Origin: Scilla litardierei
Taxonomy: Eukaryota > Streptophyta > Magnoliopsida > Asparagales > Asparagaceae
NCBI GenBank assembly: GCA_030789695.1
Contig: CM061142.1
Coordinates: 159,498,714-159,562,713, forward strand
Direction of reading: 5' to 3'
Length of the DNA: 64,000 nucleotides
The number at the start of each line of letters is the position of its first letter. Position 1 is the first letter of the stretch. Position numbers and translations under genes: made by a program. The notes under the pieces were generated by a model that saw only the letters and a list, made by a program, of their open reading frames with translations, did not search any database and had not been told where the DNA came from. Positions 45,779 to 56,865 of this stretch are shown in pieces.

Positions 45779-47050
45779 TGGGTATTTCCAATGGTGCTTT
45801 TGCTGAGGGACACTCCATTGATTGACCTCCTTTGTTTATCGGACATGATTACATTTACTGGAAGGCTAGAATGAAAGTTTACTTGTTATCTATGGATTTT
45901 GATATTTGGCATATTATTGAAAACAGATGTACTGAGATTTATAAGCCTGAAAGTAATTGAATTTATATAATAAAAATTTATGTGATCTGAATGCTAAAGC
46001 AACGAATATTTTGTTTTGTGGCTTGAATAGAAAAATATTTAATTATATTTCTCATTGCTCTTGTGCACATGAAATATGGAGGAATCTGGAGATGACATAC
46101 GGGAGCGAGCAATGGTTCGGTGATCGTACATCAAGTGATGGGAAAAGCCTAAACAATAAGAAGAACCGAAAGGGAAGAAAATTTATTTTAAATAAACATG
46201 ATGCTCATATGTCTAAAAATATTTCAGATGATCCTAATAAAGAAATTATTTGTCATAATTGCATGAAATCTGGACATATCAGAGTGGATTGTCCATTGCT
46301 AAAGAAATGTGAAACGAATGAGAAGAAGAAAACTTTGGTGACTACATAGGATGATAACAGTGAGAATGATGAAAGCCATGTAGCGACAAATCTTTGTTTG
46401 ATGGCACCCATAGATTCTAACGGTGAGGATTCATGCGATGGGGTCCCTGAACTCTCTTATAAAGATTTAGTTAGACTATGCTATCACTTGACTGAAGAAG
46501 TTGAAAATTTAAAGGATAAAATCAAGAAACTAAAATCTGAAGAAACGATCGTTTAAAAAGACTTGTGATAATTGCTTGATTTTAGAAAAAGAATTGCATG
46601 GTCTAAAACTGAAAATGAAAAGCTTGAAAAAGATTGTGACGCCTTAGATAAAGACATAAAGGAAAAAGATGATAGTTTTGTAACATGTTGTTCTATGCTT
46701 GTAATAGAGAATTTATTCCTAAGATCTAAAATCCAAGCGTGAAACATGCGTGAAAAAGTTTCCATTAGTGATAAGTCATTGAAGATACTTCTTAATAATC
46801 AACTCTTTGGAAACAATAGAAAAGAACTTGGTTTTGGAAAAATTAAACAAGAGAACAATCTATTTGGTAAAGGAAAAAGTATCTTTCCTAAATGCATTAG
46901 ATGTGGTAAAATTGGACATACTTTAAATCATTGTCAGAATAGGAACAAGAACAAAAAGTTTAAACAAATTTGGGCTAAATGCACTTTCACTAACATTGGT
47001 GGACCTGTATGGGTTACTAGGTCACACATAACATCTTTTCGTGTATGTAC
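45779..47050 (+). pseudogene. SIRE-3 gag
   Basis: ATG at 45779 (MGISNGAFAEGHSID), then a stop in the motif that normally reads PPLF.G. The frame continues (YIYWKARMKVYLLSMDFDIWHI) to another stop near 45958. The middle part (45957-46349) has a gag core end and the zinc knuckle CHNCMKSGHIRVDC (about 46254-46295). A second zinc knuckle CIRCGKIGHTLNHC lies at about 46892-46933, before the tail KQIWAKCTFTNIGGPVWVTR, which resembles the C-terminal end of SIRE-type gag. Several stops and frame changes are present. SIRE-4 begins 25 bases or so after the last recognisable residues. Confidence 0.85.
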
Positions 47051-47414
47051 TGTTGGGATATTAAGGCTCACCTCAGTGGATTTTGATGATGTGCACAAGT
47101 GATATGTGTACTAATATGTTTAATTCAAGTGTATATATATGTATCAATGGATTGTTTTATAGCCATGAAGATTATGTGCATTGTAAAGCTAAATGAAGAA
47201 CTTAGAAGCCATGATCGGAAGTCTACATTCGAGCCAATAAATGAAGCTTATGATGGCTTAACATTATGAAGCATATGAAGACTTAAGATCAAGACAAGAT
47301 GGCTCAAGTCAAAGATCGAAGAACGAGAGCAAGTGCATATCATATAATCTTTGATATAGTTTTTATAAATTATTTTTCAAGTATTTTCAATTAGAAAAAC
47401 TCCAGTATCAAGAA

Positions 47415-47558
47415 ATAGCCGACTATCTAGGTCAGGTAGCTGACTATTGTCATTCAAATTTTGCCTACAACTCTTGTTCAAAATAATAGCCAACTATTAA
47501 TGAAAATAGCCGTCTATCTTGGTAAGATAGCCGACTATTTCCCAGAATAGCCGACTAT
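47415..47558. promoter_or_regulatory. ATAGCCGACTAT array in SIRE-4 U3
   Basis: Three exact copies (47415-47426, 47527-47538, 47547-47558) and three variants (near 47437, 47486 and 47506). Each has ATAG/CTAT arms around a 4-nt centre, and the exact copies contain GCCGAC, a DRE/CRT-type core. The same motif recurs before ORF3 (50623-50690). Confidence 0.85.
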
Positions 47559-47660
47559 CTGGGTCAACCCTAACAGATTTGGCAATTAAGCTTGATTTTT
47601 GCTACCCGTTAACTAGTCGTTGGAGAAGACTTTTTGAGCTGATTTTGTGATATTTCTTCT

Positions 47661-47670
47661 CTATAAATAG
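47661..47670 (+). promoter_or_regulatory. TATA box of SIRE-4 LTR
   Basis: CTATAAATAG, directly downstream of the palindrome array. Confidence 0.75.
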
Positions 47671-48603
47671 CTAGGAATTCAGAGGTTTTTGCAACAACCA
47701 AATCATATTATTCATAATCTCTTCTTTGCTCAAAATTGCTCAAGCTCTCAAAAGTTCTTCAGATTTTCAAAAAGGCTACTGATTTTAAATTCTTTTGTTA
47801 TTAATTCTCAGTTATTTTTATTGATTATTTTTAGCCTTTACAACTTGATTTGATCTCCAAAGCTTATAGCCTTTTCATATTGAGATTCAAATTTCAAGTT
47901 CTCTTTTTTAATCTTTGTGTTCTTAAATTCATACTCTTTTTCAAAGATTAAAAACTTGACTATTGATCTCTAAGGCCCAAGTGCATATTTTAGAAAATCA
48001 ATTTTCAAAACAATTCTTTTGATCAAATTGTGCTAATCTATATCATTGTATTTGATTAAAGAATTTTCCGATTTCTTAAGCCACATTTACACTTATATAC
48101 ATTTGGATTTAGGAAATCTTGTACTCATTTTTCAGATCTGTTGTAAAGTCTTTGAAGAAGACTTGGTGTTTGTAATTCTCGTGTGAAGAGAAGGTGTTGT
48201 TGGAAAATCCTAGTTGGTTGTAACTAGGTGTGTGTGTTGGAAATTCCTAGCGAGGGAAGTTAGGTGATTGTATTGCAGTTTGCATTAGTGGATTAAATCT
48301 CGAGCAAGGTCGGGGAATGGATGTACCCAGGGTGGTGAACCATGATAAATTGTTGTGTTTGTGCTGTGCATATACTTTCTATCTCTCTCTCTCACATTAT
48401 TATTGCTTGTAACATTTATTTGCGATGTAACTCATAATTTTCACAAGAATATAATAATGTGTTTATTAAGTACATTTGAGGTAGCTCTCTTTTGAGATTT
48501 AGGCAACAAGTTAGAAAGGTTTTAATTGATAAAAAATTTATTATTTGTTGACAACCCTATTCAACCCCCTTCTAATGGTGTCTGTCATTCACAGGATCCA
48601 ACA

Positions 48604-48620
48604 CTTGGTATCAAAGCGAG
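48604..48620 (+). other. SIRE-4 primer-binding site
   Basis: CTTGGTATCAAAGCGAG directly follows the LTR; it resembles the SIRE-1 site. Confidence 0.8.
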
Positions 48621-48630
48621 GATAAAAGCG

Positions 48631-50312
48631 ATGGCATCAACATCAATACGACTCTGAAAGACTCAACACCATGCGACCACCACTGTTTAACGGAACCAAC
48701 TACGCTATTTGGAAGATCCAAATGAAGACACATCTACAATCCTTAGACACCGATACGTGGACAATCACTAAATACAAACCACCTTCCGAGGCGGACACCG
48801 AAAAATGGTCAGCTGATAAAAAGAAGAAAGGTAACCTAAACGCTAAAGCTATGAATGCATTATTTTGTGCAGTTACAGGTGTAGAATTCAACAGTGTGTC
48901 TCAATGCGATACTACATTTGGCATACTCTTGAGGTAAGCCATAAAGGTACTGAAAAGGTAAAAGAATCTAGAATCAATATGTTGCATTCTAAATTCGAAA
49001 GCTTTAAAATGGAAGAAGGAGGAGTATTAGCGATGTTAATACCTGATTTACTAACATCACTAATGATCTTGCATGGTTAGGAAAGAAAATTCCTGAATAT
49101 GACCATGTAATAAAGATAGTATAATCACTTCGACCAGAATGGAAAGGAAAGACCATCGTCATTCAAGAAGCACACAATATGAAGAAAATCACCTTGGAAG
49201 AACTAATGGAAAATCTCATGGCCTATGAGATAGAAGTAGAAGAAGACAAGAAAATCGTAGAAAAGCCAAAGAAGAAGAACTTGGCTTTCAAAGCCAATGA
49301 AGAGAGCACGGATTCAGGTTACTTCGAAAATGAAGAAAGAGAAATCGTTCTGATTTCAAGAAACTTCAAAAAACTCCTCCTTGGTAAGTTTGGTAAATAG
49401 AAATCTCGTTTTACTAACGAAGTTATTTGTTTTGGATGCAACAAACCAGTACATGTTCGGAGAGATTTATCAAGGAAAGGGCAAAGAAAAGGAAAATGAT
49501 AGAATAAGGAGCTGCAAGGATAAAGGTTTATGAAGCCGAAGAAGAAGGCATTTTCATCATTCGACCAAAGTGATGTGTCGAGCTTTGATGAATCGTCAAC
49601 ATCATCCATATGTGTCGAGCTCCGATGAATCGTCAACATCATCCGATGAAGAAGAACAAAGGGAAGAACGAGCACACATAGGTTTCATGGCATCAACTTC
49701 TTCGAAGGTAAGAAATGCTACTCCTCATATTTCTTTGCATCACTATAGCGACGATGACCTCCTTACCAGCAGTGATAGTGATAGAGATTGTGATTTTGAT
49801 ATAAAAGATGCTTATAATGAACTATGCAATGCCTAAGAGAAACTCATTAGAGAATATCATAAATTGGACAAAAAATTTAGGAAATGCACCAAGAAAAGAG
49901 AAGCGAACAAAAAATAAAATGTGGAATTGATTAATAAGAATTAAATCTCTTTTGGATGACGTAGATTGAATGAAAGTTAGGATAAATGACTTAGATGATA
50001 CATTGATTACCACAAAGGAAAAATTTGATGATATTTTGAAAATTGTCGAAAAATTCAATAGAGAAAAAGGGAAGCTCGATGATATAATTGACACACAAAA
50101 AGCTCTGGGGAGTAGAACCGGCTTAGGACATGAAAAATCCAACCAATAAGCATATAGGTAAGCATTTTAAGAATACTAATGTGAAAAAAAGGTTCATCAA
50201 GATATGGATTCCTAAAATTAACTCGAGCAAGGTGAAAGAAAGGTACGTAAATGATCTTATGGTAAATGACAGAAGTACTAAACTGTATTGGGTTTGGCTT
50301 CCATCAAAATGA
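48631..50312 (+). pseudogene. SIRE-4 gag
   Basis: ATG at 48631, then an early stop. The recognisable gag starts at 48671 (MRPPLFNGTNYAIWKIQMKTHLQ, AMNALFCAVTGVEFNSVSQ) and breaks at 48937. It continues in other frames with HTLEVSHKGTEKVKESRINMLHSKFESFKM and ELMENLMAYEIE. The zinc knuckle is decayed to CFGCNKPVHVRRD (about 49431-49470). An acidic Ser-rich segment (49570-49830), a Lys/Asp-rich coiled-coil region and the tail LYWVWLPSK, ending at 50312, complete it. At least four frame changes or stops are seen. Confidence 0.82.
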
Positions 50313-50622
50313 GAGTTTATTTCGTCTAATCCCTTAGACCCAAATGAAAATGGTACCAAATATTTTGTTTACTTCTCAAGTACCAATAGCTGAAGGGATT
50401 AGCAAAGAAAAGTTTCTCTCAAGAATTGATCACACACATGATTAAAGAGAAGCTAAAGAGGTAAAAATCCGTACGAAAATTATTTTGAATGGTATAAAAA
50501 TATTTGAATATGTTCAAAATTATTTCTTATGCATTAGAATACTGTTTGGATAATTAGAATTGATTAGAAATCAGTTTGATGCAAGATATAGTGAATTTTA
50601 TTTAAAAATGCTCAACTGGCAG

Positions 50623-50690
50623 ATAGCCGACTGTCTGGGTGGATAGCCGACTGTCTGGGTGATTTTAAGTATCTTAAAATAGCCAACTAT
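50623..50690. promoter_or_regulatory. ATAGCCGACTRT repeats between gag and ORF3 of SIRE-4
   Basis: ATAGCCGACTGT at 50623-50634 and 50643-50654, and ATAGCCAACTAT at 50679-50690. The motif is the one in this element's U3, placed upstream of the extra ORF as in SIRE-1 and SIRE-2. Confidence 0.8.
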
Positions 50691-50986
50691 TGGGTTTTTG
50701 ACTATTGTGTTTTTGACACCTTAATGGGGGTTTACAGATTTTATTCACTCATACCCACTAAGGAGAATCAATCCTTACCCTTGATTTAATCACTAGATCT
50801 AGGATCAATTGGTAAGTTACTAAAACCCTAGTTTCTTTACCCATCTCTCTCATTTCATCATATTGCATCCTATCTCTTCATCTCCCACATACTCTATCAA
50901 ACATTTCACCTTTGCACAAGAGATCAAGGAATTGGAGACGGAATTTTTGAAGGAAGCTCCATCCACACCCTAGGTATATCATTCCT

Positions 50987-51997
50987 TTGTCAAAACTTCA
51001 TCTTTTTCTAGTTTGTATTTTCAAATCTCTAGAAACCATGGTTACATGGACCCAAATTAAGAAGAAGAGAATGGAAGCCTCTTCTTCCCAACCTTTAACT
51101 GAAAGAGAAATTATCATCCCTTATCTTAACAAGCCCGATTTGATATCAACCTTTGATCTCAATGCCCATCGAACCATCCTCCAAGAGAGGTATGTGAAAA
51201 TCAAAGATTTGGAGAATTCTGAGATAGACACTATATTTGAAATTCAAGGGCTAACCAATTCGTTCTCCCACAACAATAGGTGTAGGTGTTATTCTAGATT
51301 GATAAATCTATTTTACACCAATATGATTATGAACACCTCCACATCCACCAAAACCCCCAAACTATCCACCAAAGTCTTTGATTCTCTCATAGTTCTTGAA
51401 CACCTCCACATCCACCAAAACCCCCAAAATATCCACCAAAGTCTTTGATTCTCTCATAGTTCTTGACACACAAGCATTAGGACTCAGGCTTGGAATACCA
51501 AGCACAGGAACACTTCTCCGTGAGATTGTCATGGATGACAAGGATGTTCTCAAGCTCATGTATCGGGAAGGAAAATTCTACAAACCAAGCTTGCCTACGG
51601 GTGATCTCACACCCATGTCACGAATCCTTGCTAACATCCTTTCGTACATTATCAATCAAAAGGGTGGAAGACGAGCCGTTCTCTCAATGAACCAAGCCAA
51701 ATGCGTGTATGCCATGTTGGCTAAGATCAATCTGAATTGGGCTCAGATTATCTTGAAGAACATCATCCATAGTGCCACCTCAGTAAACCCTACATCTCCT
51801 CTTCACCACGGCCATTATCTCACTCATATCTTCATTCCACCGGGATAATTGTCGATGGTGAAACCCACTTCATAGAGCCTGATACGGGTCAAGTCCGGCT
51901 AATAATGATATTTGTAGTTAATGGGAATCATGGGTACAATGATTACAAGTATTGGGTGGATGACGAGGTTAGCATGACTCAAAATACGCTTCGGGGG
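50987..51997 (+). pseudogene. SIRE-4 extra ORF (ORF3)
   Basis: The likely start is ATG at 51038 (MVTWTQIKKKRMEASSS). Conserved-domain signatures are RLINLFYTNM (about 51297-51326), MSRILANILSYII, AKCVYAMLAKINLNWAQIILKNI and GHYLTHIFI, aligning in order with ORF3 of SIRE-1. A 67-bp tandem duplication (51331-51397 and 51398-51464) shifts the frame in the middle. A second shift near 51840 is followed by readable sequence (IIVDGETHFIEPD...YKYWVDDEV) up to the Tat-2 boundary, so the coiled-coil C-terminus is missing. Function unknown. Confidence 0.8.
51331..51464. repeat. 67-bp direct tandem duplication
   Basis: Two copies (51331-51397 and 51398-51464) differ at one base (CAAACTATCC versus CAAAATATCC). 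The length is not a multiple of three, so it breaks the SIRE-4 ORF3 frame. Confidence 0.95.
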
Positions 51998-52845
51998 TGA
52001 AGGATCCAAGGTCGCCTGAAGGTCGCCTAAGGTCGACGTCTCCTGACAGCTGAGGCGAGCTTCCTGTGACAATAACAACTCGTTAGAAACGTGGAGCTAG
52101 CTATCAGCCCGTAGCCTCTCTGATGCTTAAGTCAGTGGGTGACTTGAAATGAGTGTGTCAGACACGCTTGTCGATCTTAAGGTAGATCGGTGAAGCGTGG
52201 CGAGCTTATGAGGAAGGCACATATATATGGGAGATATCCGACCATGAATATTGGAAAAGAGTTAGAGATTTTAGTTGACCAACCCCCTCTATGGAGGTAG
52301 GAAGGGGTATTTATAGGGTTGAGAGTCGGTTGCTCGCCGTCCCATCAGCTGTCGAGTTTGCTTAGCTAGAGGAGAAGTGATAGGTCGGCAGGGCGTGTCA
52401 GAGATATTTTATGCATTAATGGGTGTCAGATGGTGTCAGACGCATTAATGAGATGCAAGGGGCAGCCATCGGTTCTCGCCCTTAACCTCTGGCATTAATG
52501 GAGGGTAGGTGGCCCTCGTCACCCTGTAAGAGATATTTATGATAGGTCACCCTTGGGGAGAGTCAAGCTCGACGACCAAGCTTGATGCCTTCGGACCATC
52601 TGACCATGCTTCCTGTTGGAGAGTAGGCGAGCTTCTTCCTGGCATGGTGAGCTTACCGATCGGGTGGATGAGCTTCTTTGGTTGACCCTGAGGGCAAGCT
52701 TGTCGCATTGTGAGGTGAGCTTCCCTAGATAGAGGTGATCTTTCATTCGTGCTAGTACCCATTCCAGATGGTCAGAGAGCTGTCCGCTTGGGCGTTCAGT
52801 GTATGTGGGCCTTAATTACATGGGCCGGACTTAATGCTGTAACAA
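51998..52845 (-). repeat. Tat-2 3' LTR
   Basis: The right end is TGTAACA (52845); the minus-strand start TGTTACAGCATT is preceded by the purine tract GACGGGGGCAAT (52846-52857). A minus-strand TATA box AACCCTATAAATACCCC is at 52304-52320. The left boundary is approximate (TGAAGGATCC at 51998). Confidence 0.65.
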
Positions 52846-52852
52846 TTGCCCC

Positions 52853-52898
52853 CGTCATTCGAGCTCAATGCGGCAAGCCTGGCTCAGCTCGAATGACG
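52853..52898. repeat. 13-bp perfect inverted repeat
   Basis: CGTCATTCGAGCT (52853-52865) and AGCTCGAATGACG (52886-52898) flank a 20-nt loop. The left arm overlaps the polypurine tract of Tat-2. It lies upstream of the antisense TATA box. Confidence 0.9.
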
Positions 52899-53129
52899 TG
52901 TCACACTTGCATCGGTCGAGGGCTGGTCGGTAACATTTAATTTGATCTGACTGCCGGATCTCCAAGGTCATGATGGTGATTCGGCGACGGGGAGAATTCG
53001 AGGCATCTACCCGCTCAGAAAGTGATGTGTGGCTGATCTAATTGGGGGGAGAAGTTAAGGCGCCAGCCCAGTGCTGCTCAGATCTCGCCACGTGGCCCAT
53101 GTCCGATGGCTGAGATCGCTCGACTCTTC

Positions 53130-53138
53130 CTATAAAAA
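53130..53138 (+). promoter_or_regulatory. Antisense TATA box in the Tat-2 3' region
   Basis: CTATAAAAA lies on the strand opposite to the element's own genes, 157 bp upstream of the ATG of the antisense ORF, with a CT-rich leader between them. Confidence 0.6.
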
Positions 53139-53294
53139 GAAATGGAGGGGTAGCAGGAGAGGAATTTCACTCGAATTTTCAAATTTTTGTCTTCTATTCG
53201 TTGCAGAAAGCAGTCGCCATAGACCACCGTCGTTCGTTCGTTCGTCGGAGCTCCGTTCATCTGTTCTGTTCTAGGTACTCTCTCGAGCTGTTCG

Positions 53295-53398
53295 ATGCCT
53301 TCGTTTGCTTCTTCCGCTTCGAATTCTTTAGTCGAGCAGTACTTTGATGAGGTTGGTGGGGGGTAGCGCCACTGAATCGGATCCGATGGCGTCGGAGG
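53295..53398 (+). pseudogene. Start of a Tat antisense ORF (aORF)
   Basis: ATG at 53295 opens MPSFASSASNSLVEQYFDEV, Ser-rich then acidic. The frame meets a stop at 53364-53366 after a run of G. With a one-base shift in that run it reads on (SATESDPMASE) to 53398, where the Athila LTR interrupts it. Extra ORFs antisense to gag-pol, with their own TATA box, are known from the 3' region of Tat/Ogre-type elements. Position and orientation here fit that pattern, but too little protein remains to recognise a domain. Confidence 0.5.
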
Positions 53399-55135
53399 TG
53401 ACGCACCCCGAACTTACACCTAAATTCCACCTAGCGGTGTCATAGTTGCTAGGCGTAGTATGGTTCCTAGGTGTCAGCTCTGGGCTCTATCCGCAAGAGG
53501 ACGGTGTCAAATTATAATATATAAGATTGTCGAATCCCACAGGGATAGTGACAGTGTATTGGGGTCTCATATTATCTTTAGATCTCAGAGCGAGATAGCA
53601 GTCGGTTTAAGAAGATGGTTGTGGTGGTATTGCTGGTTTAATAATAAAAGAAGCTAGGGCCTTATGGATCACCGCTAAGACCGTCAGAGGTTGATGTTAG
53701 AATAGGATCTTTACGTTGCATTAGGTTTAGGGGATTGATCTCTCAACTCATACTACTCTCGTGGGTTAGAATTTCGATGTATTTCAGTGGCTCTCATTGA
53801 CGCAACGACGGTAGCCGTCAATGTAGCGATATAGTTCGTTGGTGGATCCCCTCAAGGAACGAGCCGGGCATGGTCACGAGCCTTGGTTGGATCCACAAAT
53901 TCCCTATTTAAATCCCAAAGATACTCCTTAAGCTCATCAATCCCACCGACCGTGGGCATGATCTCAGTACGAGTTCTCCTAGGGATTCGGGTGGATCGAC
54001 CGAAATAATCCCCTTTATTTCCAATACAACTTAGAGATCCAGGTCTACATCTCTTTCCTAGAGTCTTAGGGCTAACCTGTCAACCCTAGGGGAGACTACT
54101 TACAGATCAATAAAGAAGAATAAAAACGCAATTTTTATCGAAGAAAACATCATAGCAATTCAATCGGGGAGAAATAAGTAACTTACGTACCGAAAAGGAG
54201 GAAGAACAATAGCCAATAGATTTTCCAAGAACTTTAACACCGATTCCAAAATAAAAGAGATAGCAAAAACTTAATCTTTCTCCAAAAATAATTCAATTCT
54301 TAATACCTAGATCTAGATCTACAATAGTTTTCAATCTCCTCTCTCCAGCTCAATTCAAAAACATAACATCATAATTCGCTCCTTCTCCTCGTCCCAAAAT
54401 CCACTCCTGTCGCCTCGTCTGGGCCCACAAAATTAACTTCAGTCTGCGCCCGCTTGTTGTCGACCGAGTCAGTGACTCGGTCGAGTAGCGCTTGCTCGGG
54501 CGAGCAGGCGCATTCACTGACCTTTGCTCGGGTGAAGGGATCTGGGCTACTCGGTCGAGCAGCCCGCTTGCTTGGTCGAGTCTGTCAGTGGATCGGGCTC
54601 CTTCAAAAAGTGTCGCTCTGTCTACTCAGCTCCAGTAGGCCTTGCTCGGTCGAGTCGCCAGCTAGCTCGGTCGAGTAAGTCCTGCTCGGTCTAGCAGGAT
54701 GTTGATGGGGTGGAGCTTCAAAAATAGAAATGGCTCGATCGAGTCACCACACTACTCGGTCGAGTAGGATGCGTATCAACTGCTGTGCCTCGTGTATCAG
54801 CTCGACCGAGCAGCCTACGCTGCTCGATCGAGTCGCTTGAGAAAAATCCAGAACAGCTCTTTCCTCTTGCCAGCTTCTCCTGCACTCCTCCCATAGGCTT
54901 CCGAACCTCGACGAACTCCCGTAGAGACTCGCCAACGGACTCACGGGCCTGCTGGATGTGTCCATATCCAAAAGTGGTTCAGAATCCTCCAAAATCCCTG
55001 AAAATCCACAAAACTCTACGAAACTCGAATATGGCGTTAGAATTGTAGTATCGTAAGAAAATGCGGGATTTGGATGCAAATATGACATGAAATGCAATGG
55101 AATGATGCCATGAAAAGATAGAAAATATGGACACA
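53399..55135 (-). repeat. Athila 3' LTR
   Basis: On the plus strand it begins TGACGCACCCCG and ends ATATGGACACA; about 1737 bp. It carries about eleven CTCGGTCGAG-type palindromes between 54475 and 54840, which is 300-660 bp into U3 on the minus strand. The TATA box is uncertain. Confidence 0.9.
54475..54840. promoter_or_regulatory. CTCGGTCGAG array in the Athila LTR
   Basis: About eleven copies of CTCGGTCGAG or CTCGATCGAG, usually followed by CAG or TAG, some mutated (CTTGGTCGAG, CTCGGTCTAG). CTCG/CGAG arms make each near-palindromic. The same motif recurs at 59366-60450. Confidence 0.88.
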
Positions 55136-55152
55136 TCAAAATCCCCCAAGCT
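55136..55152 (-). other. Athila polypurine tract
   Basis: On the minus strand AGCTTGGGGGATTTTGA directly precedes the LTR start TGTGTCCATA; AGCTTGGGGGA is typical of Athila-type elements. Confidence 0.85.
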
Positions 55153-56865
55153 TACCTCTTACTCGTCATCGAGGAAGACAAATACTAGGTATGCCGGGCG
55201 ATAAACAAAAGGAAATAAAAGAGAATAGAGATGGAAGGGGGGTGCTAAAGTGTTCAATCAGATCTCAAGCCTCAGCAGTATATCACGATGCTTCGAATGG
55301 TAAAAACACATGCTAATGGTATTTTCAAGTCTTACTAATCATATGACTAGCATGCAATAAAGACAAAAATAAGGATCTTCTAAAATCATGCCATCAACTC
55401 ATATCAACTCATGCAATCTATAGAGTCTGGTATAAAAAGAGTTAGCAATGCACTTTTCAATCAATAGGCACAAGTGGAGCATAAAGAAATCATGCCAACA
55501 TGCAATAAATAATGGAAGGGAATCATGCCATTCAAATATTCACTTCGAATCATGAAAAATATCCAAAACTAAAATATTTTGTAAAGTTCAAGCATTATCG
55601 AATCTCCCCGTTGTGCACCATCTCCACTCTAATGTTATACTCACTCATATGATTAATTGGTTCACCCCCCAAGCTTAGCTCGAGGCATCGCATCTAGGAA
55701 TATGATGTTGAATTTTTTGTCTTTTCCCAAGTATTTGTACTAGCTTCTAATAAAGGGATAAGAAATAATTTACTTTCCTTTTTTTCTTTTCTTTTCTTCT
55801 TCTATTTTCACATTATTTTTTTCTTTTTTCTTTTTATTTTTCTTTTTTTTCCTTTCATTTTTAGAAGCTATCCTTTTCTTTTGGGATTTTTTTGGGAAGT
55901 AAATGCGGTAAAGGTAGCTGTAGGGGGTGAAACCAAATGGTAGGTAGAGAATCATGAAGATATGTGGAGAAGGAAAAAAAACGTATCACTCGGTTTACTC
56001 ATCAGAGGTGCACAACGATTCAATTGGATAATACTCTAACTAAACATATAACTAGCATGAATATTTTCATTCATCTTAATGAATACTGAAAATCATGCGG
56101 TAATAAGCACAATAATATCAAGCATGCAAACAAAAGTGAATGAGATAGCAAATAGGTGCTCCAAATGTTCTAATGATGCGTGAACGTAGGTACATTACCC
56201 AACAAAGCACATACTAGATACTATTTCAAGCATTCAATTTCAATTCATATCAGGCATTAAATTAGAGAGATCAACAAGAGAATATGCAAGCATATAAATA
56301 GTAAAACTGAAACTACCCTAAAATAGCATGTCAACATATATAAGCATCGTGAGTAGATACTGAGGGCTATGAGAGATATCATCATGCAGAACAACTTTAG
56401 CAAAAAAGGGAAAGGCGGAGATAGTAAGAAAATGAAAACATGCATGCAAGTATGGCAAAAAGTGAAAAACGTGATGCTGAAAGAGAAAAAAGATGAAAAT
56501 GTGAAAAATGGGTGGAAAGTAAAGTAAAAAGGTGAAAAAACGAAAGAAAATATAAAAGAGAATGAAAAATAAAGCGGTAGCGCTCATCACCCAAGCTAAA
56601 CGCAGCAGTGTCCTCACTGCTGAGAAAATGCTGGTATGCGGGAAGTGATGCTAGAGAGGGTGGGTGGGTGAGGGGATAGAAAAGGAATAGGAAATAAAAC
56701 TGTGCAGAAAAAGAAAACGTGATATGATGCAATGATAAAGAGATGATGCAGATGCGTGAAATGATGCATGGTGTGACCTCCCCAGAGCGGTGCAAGACTA
56801 GGGCCCCGAAAAGACAGATGTGCACAACATAATCCGAGGGAAGCAAAAAGTGTGTAGGGACAACA
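55153..56865 (-). other. Athila 3' untranslated region
   Basis: An AT-rich 1.7 kb with a long TTTTCTTTT-type run at 55770-55860 and no convincing coding sequence. Open frames are Phe/Leu/Ser or Lys-rich low-complexity translations. Confidence 0.65.

Larger units (their letters stand above)
44645..47050 (+). mobile_element. SIRE-3: 5' LTR and gag of a SIRE-like copia element
   Basis: A full 5' LTR (44645-45713), primer site and degraded gag. At 47051 the element is interrupted by the LTR of SIRE-4. Its pol, extra ORF and 3' LTR are not in the window. Confidence 0.82.
47051..48603 (+). repeat. SIRE-4 5' LTR
   Basis: TGTTGGGATA...GATCCAACA, about 1553 bp, followed by a Met-type primer site. 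The TATA box CTATAAATAG is at 47661-47670. The ATAGCCGACTAT array lies at 47415-47558, 100-250 bp upstream of the TATA box. Confidence 0.85.
47051..51997 (+). mobile_element. SIRE-4: pol-less SIRE-like copia element
   Basis: A 5' LTR (47051-48603), primer site, gag pseudogene, a short interval with palindromes and an extra ORF. No protease, integrase, RT or RNase H coding sequence lies between gag (end 50312) and ORF3 (start about 50987). No 3' LTR follows; from about 51998 the sequence is Tat-2 LTR. It is therefore a non-autonomous or internally deleted derivative that is also 3'-truncated. Confidence 0.82.
51998..53398 (-). mobile_element. Tat-2: 3' end of a second Tat-type gypsy element
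   Basis: A minus-strand 3' LTR at about 51998-52845, then (to the right) a polypurine tract and the 3' untranslated region carrying an antisense promoter and ORF. It is cut at 53399 by the Athila LTR. It shares the AGCCTCTCYGATGCYTAAGTYAGT block with the Tat-1 LTR. Confidence 0.65.
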
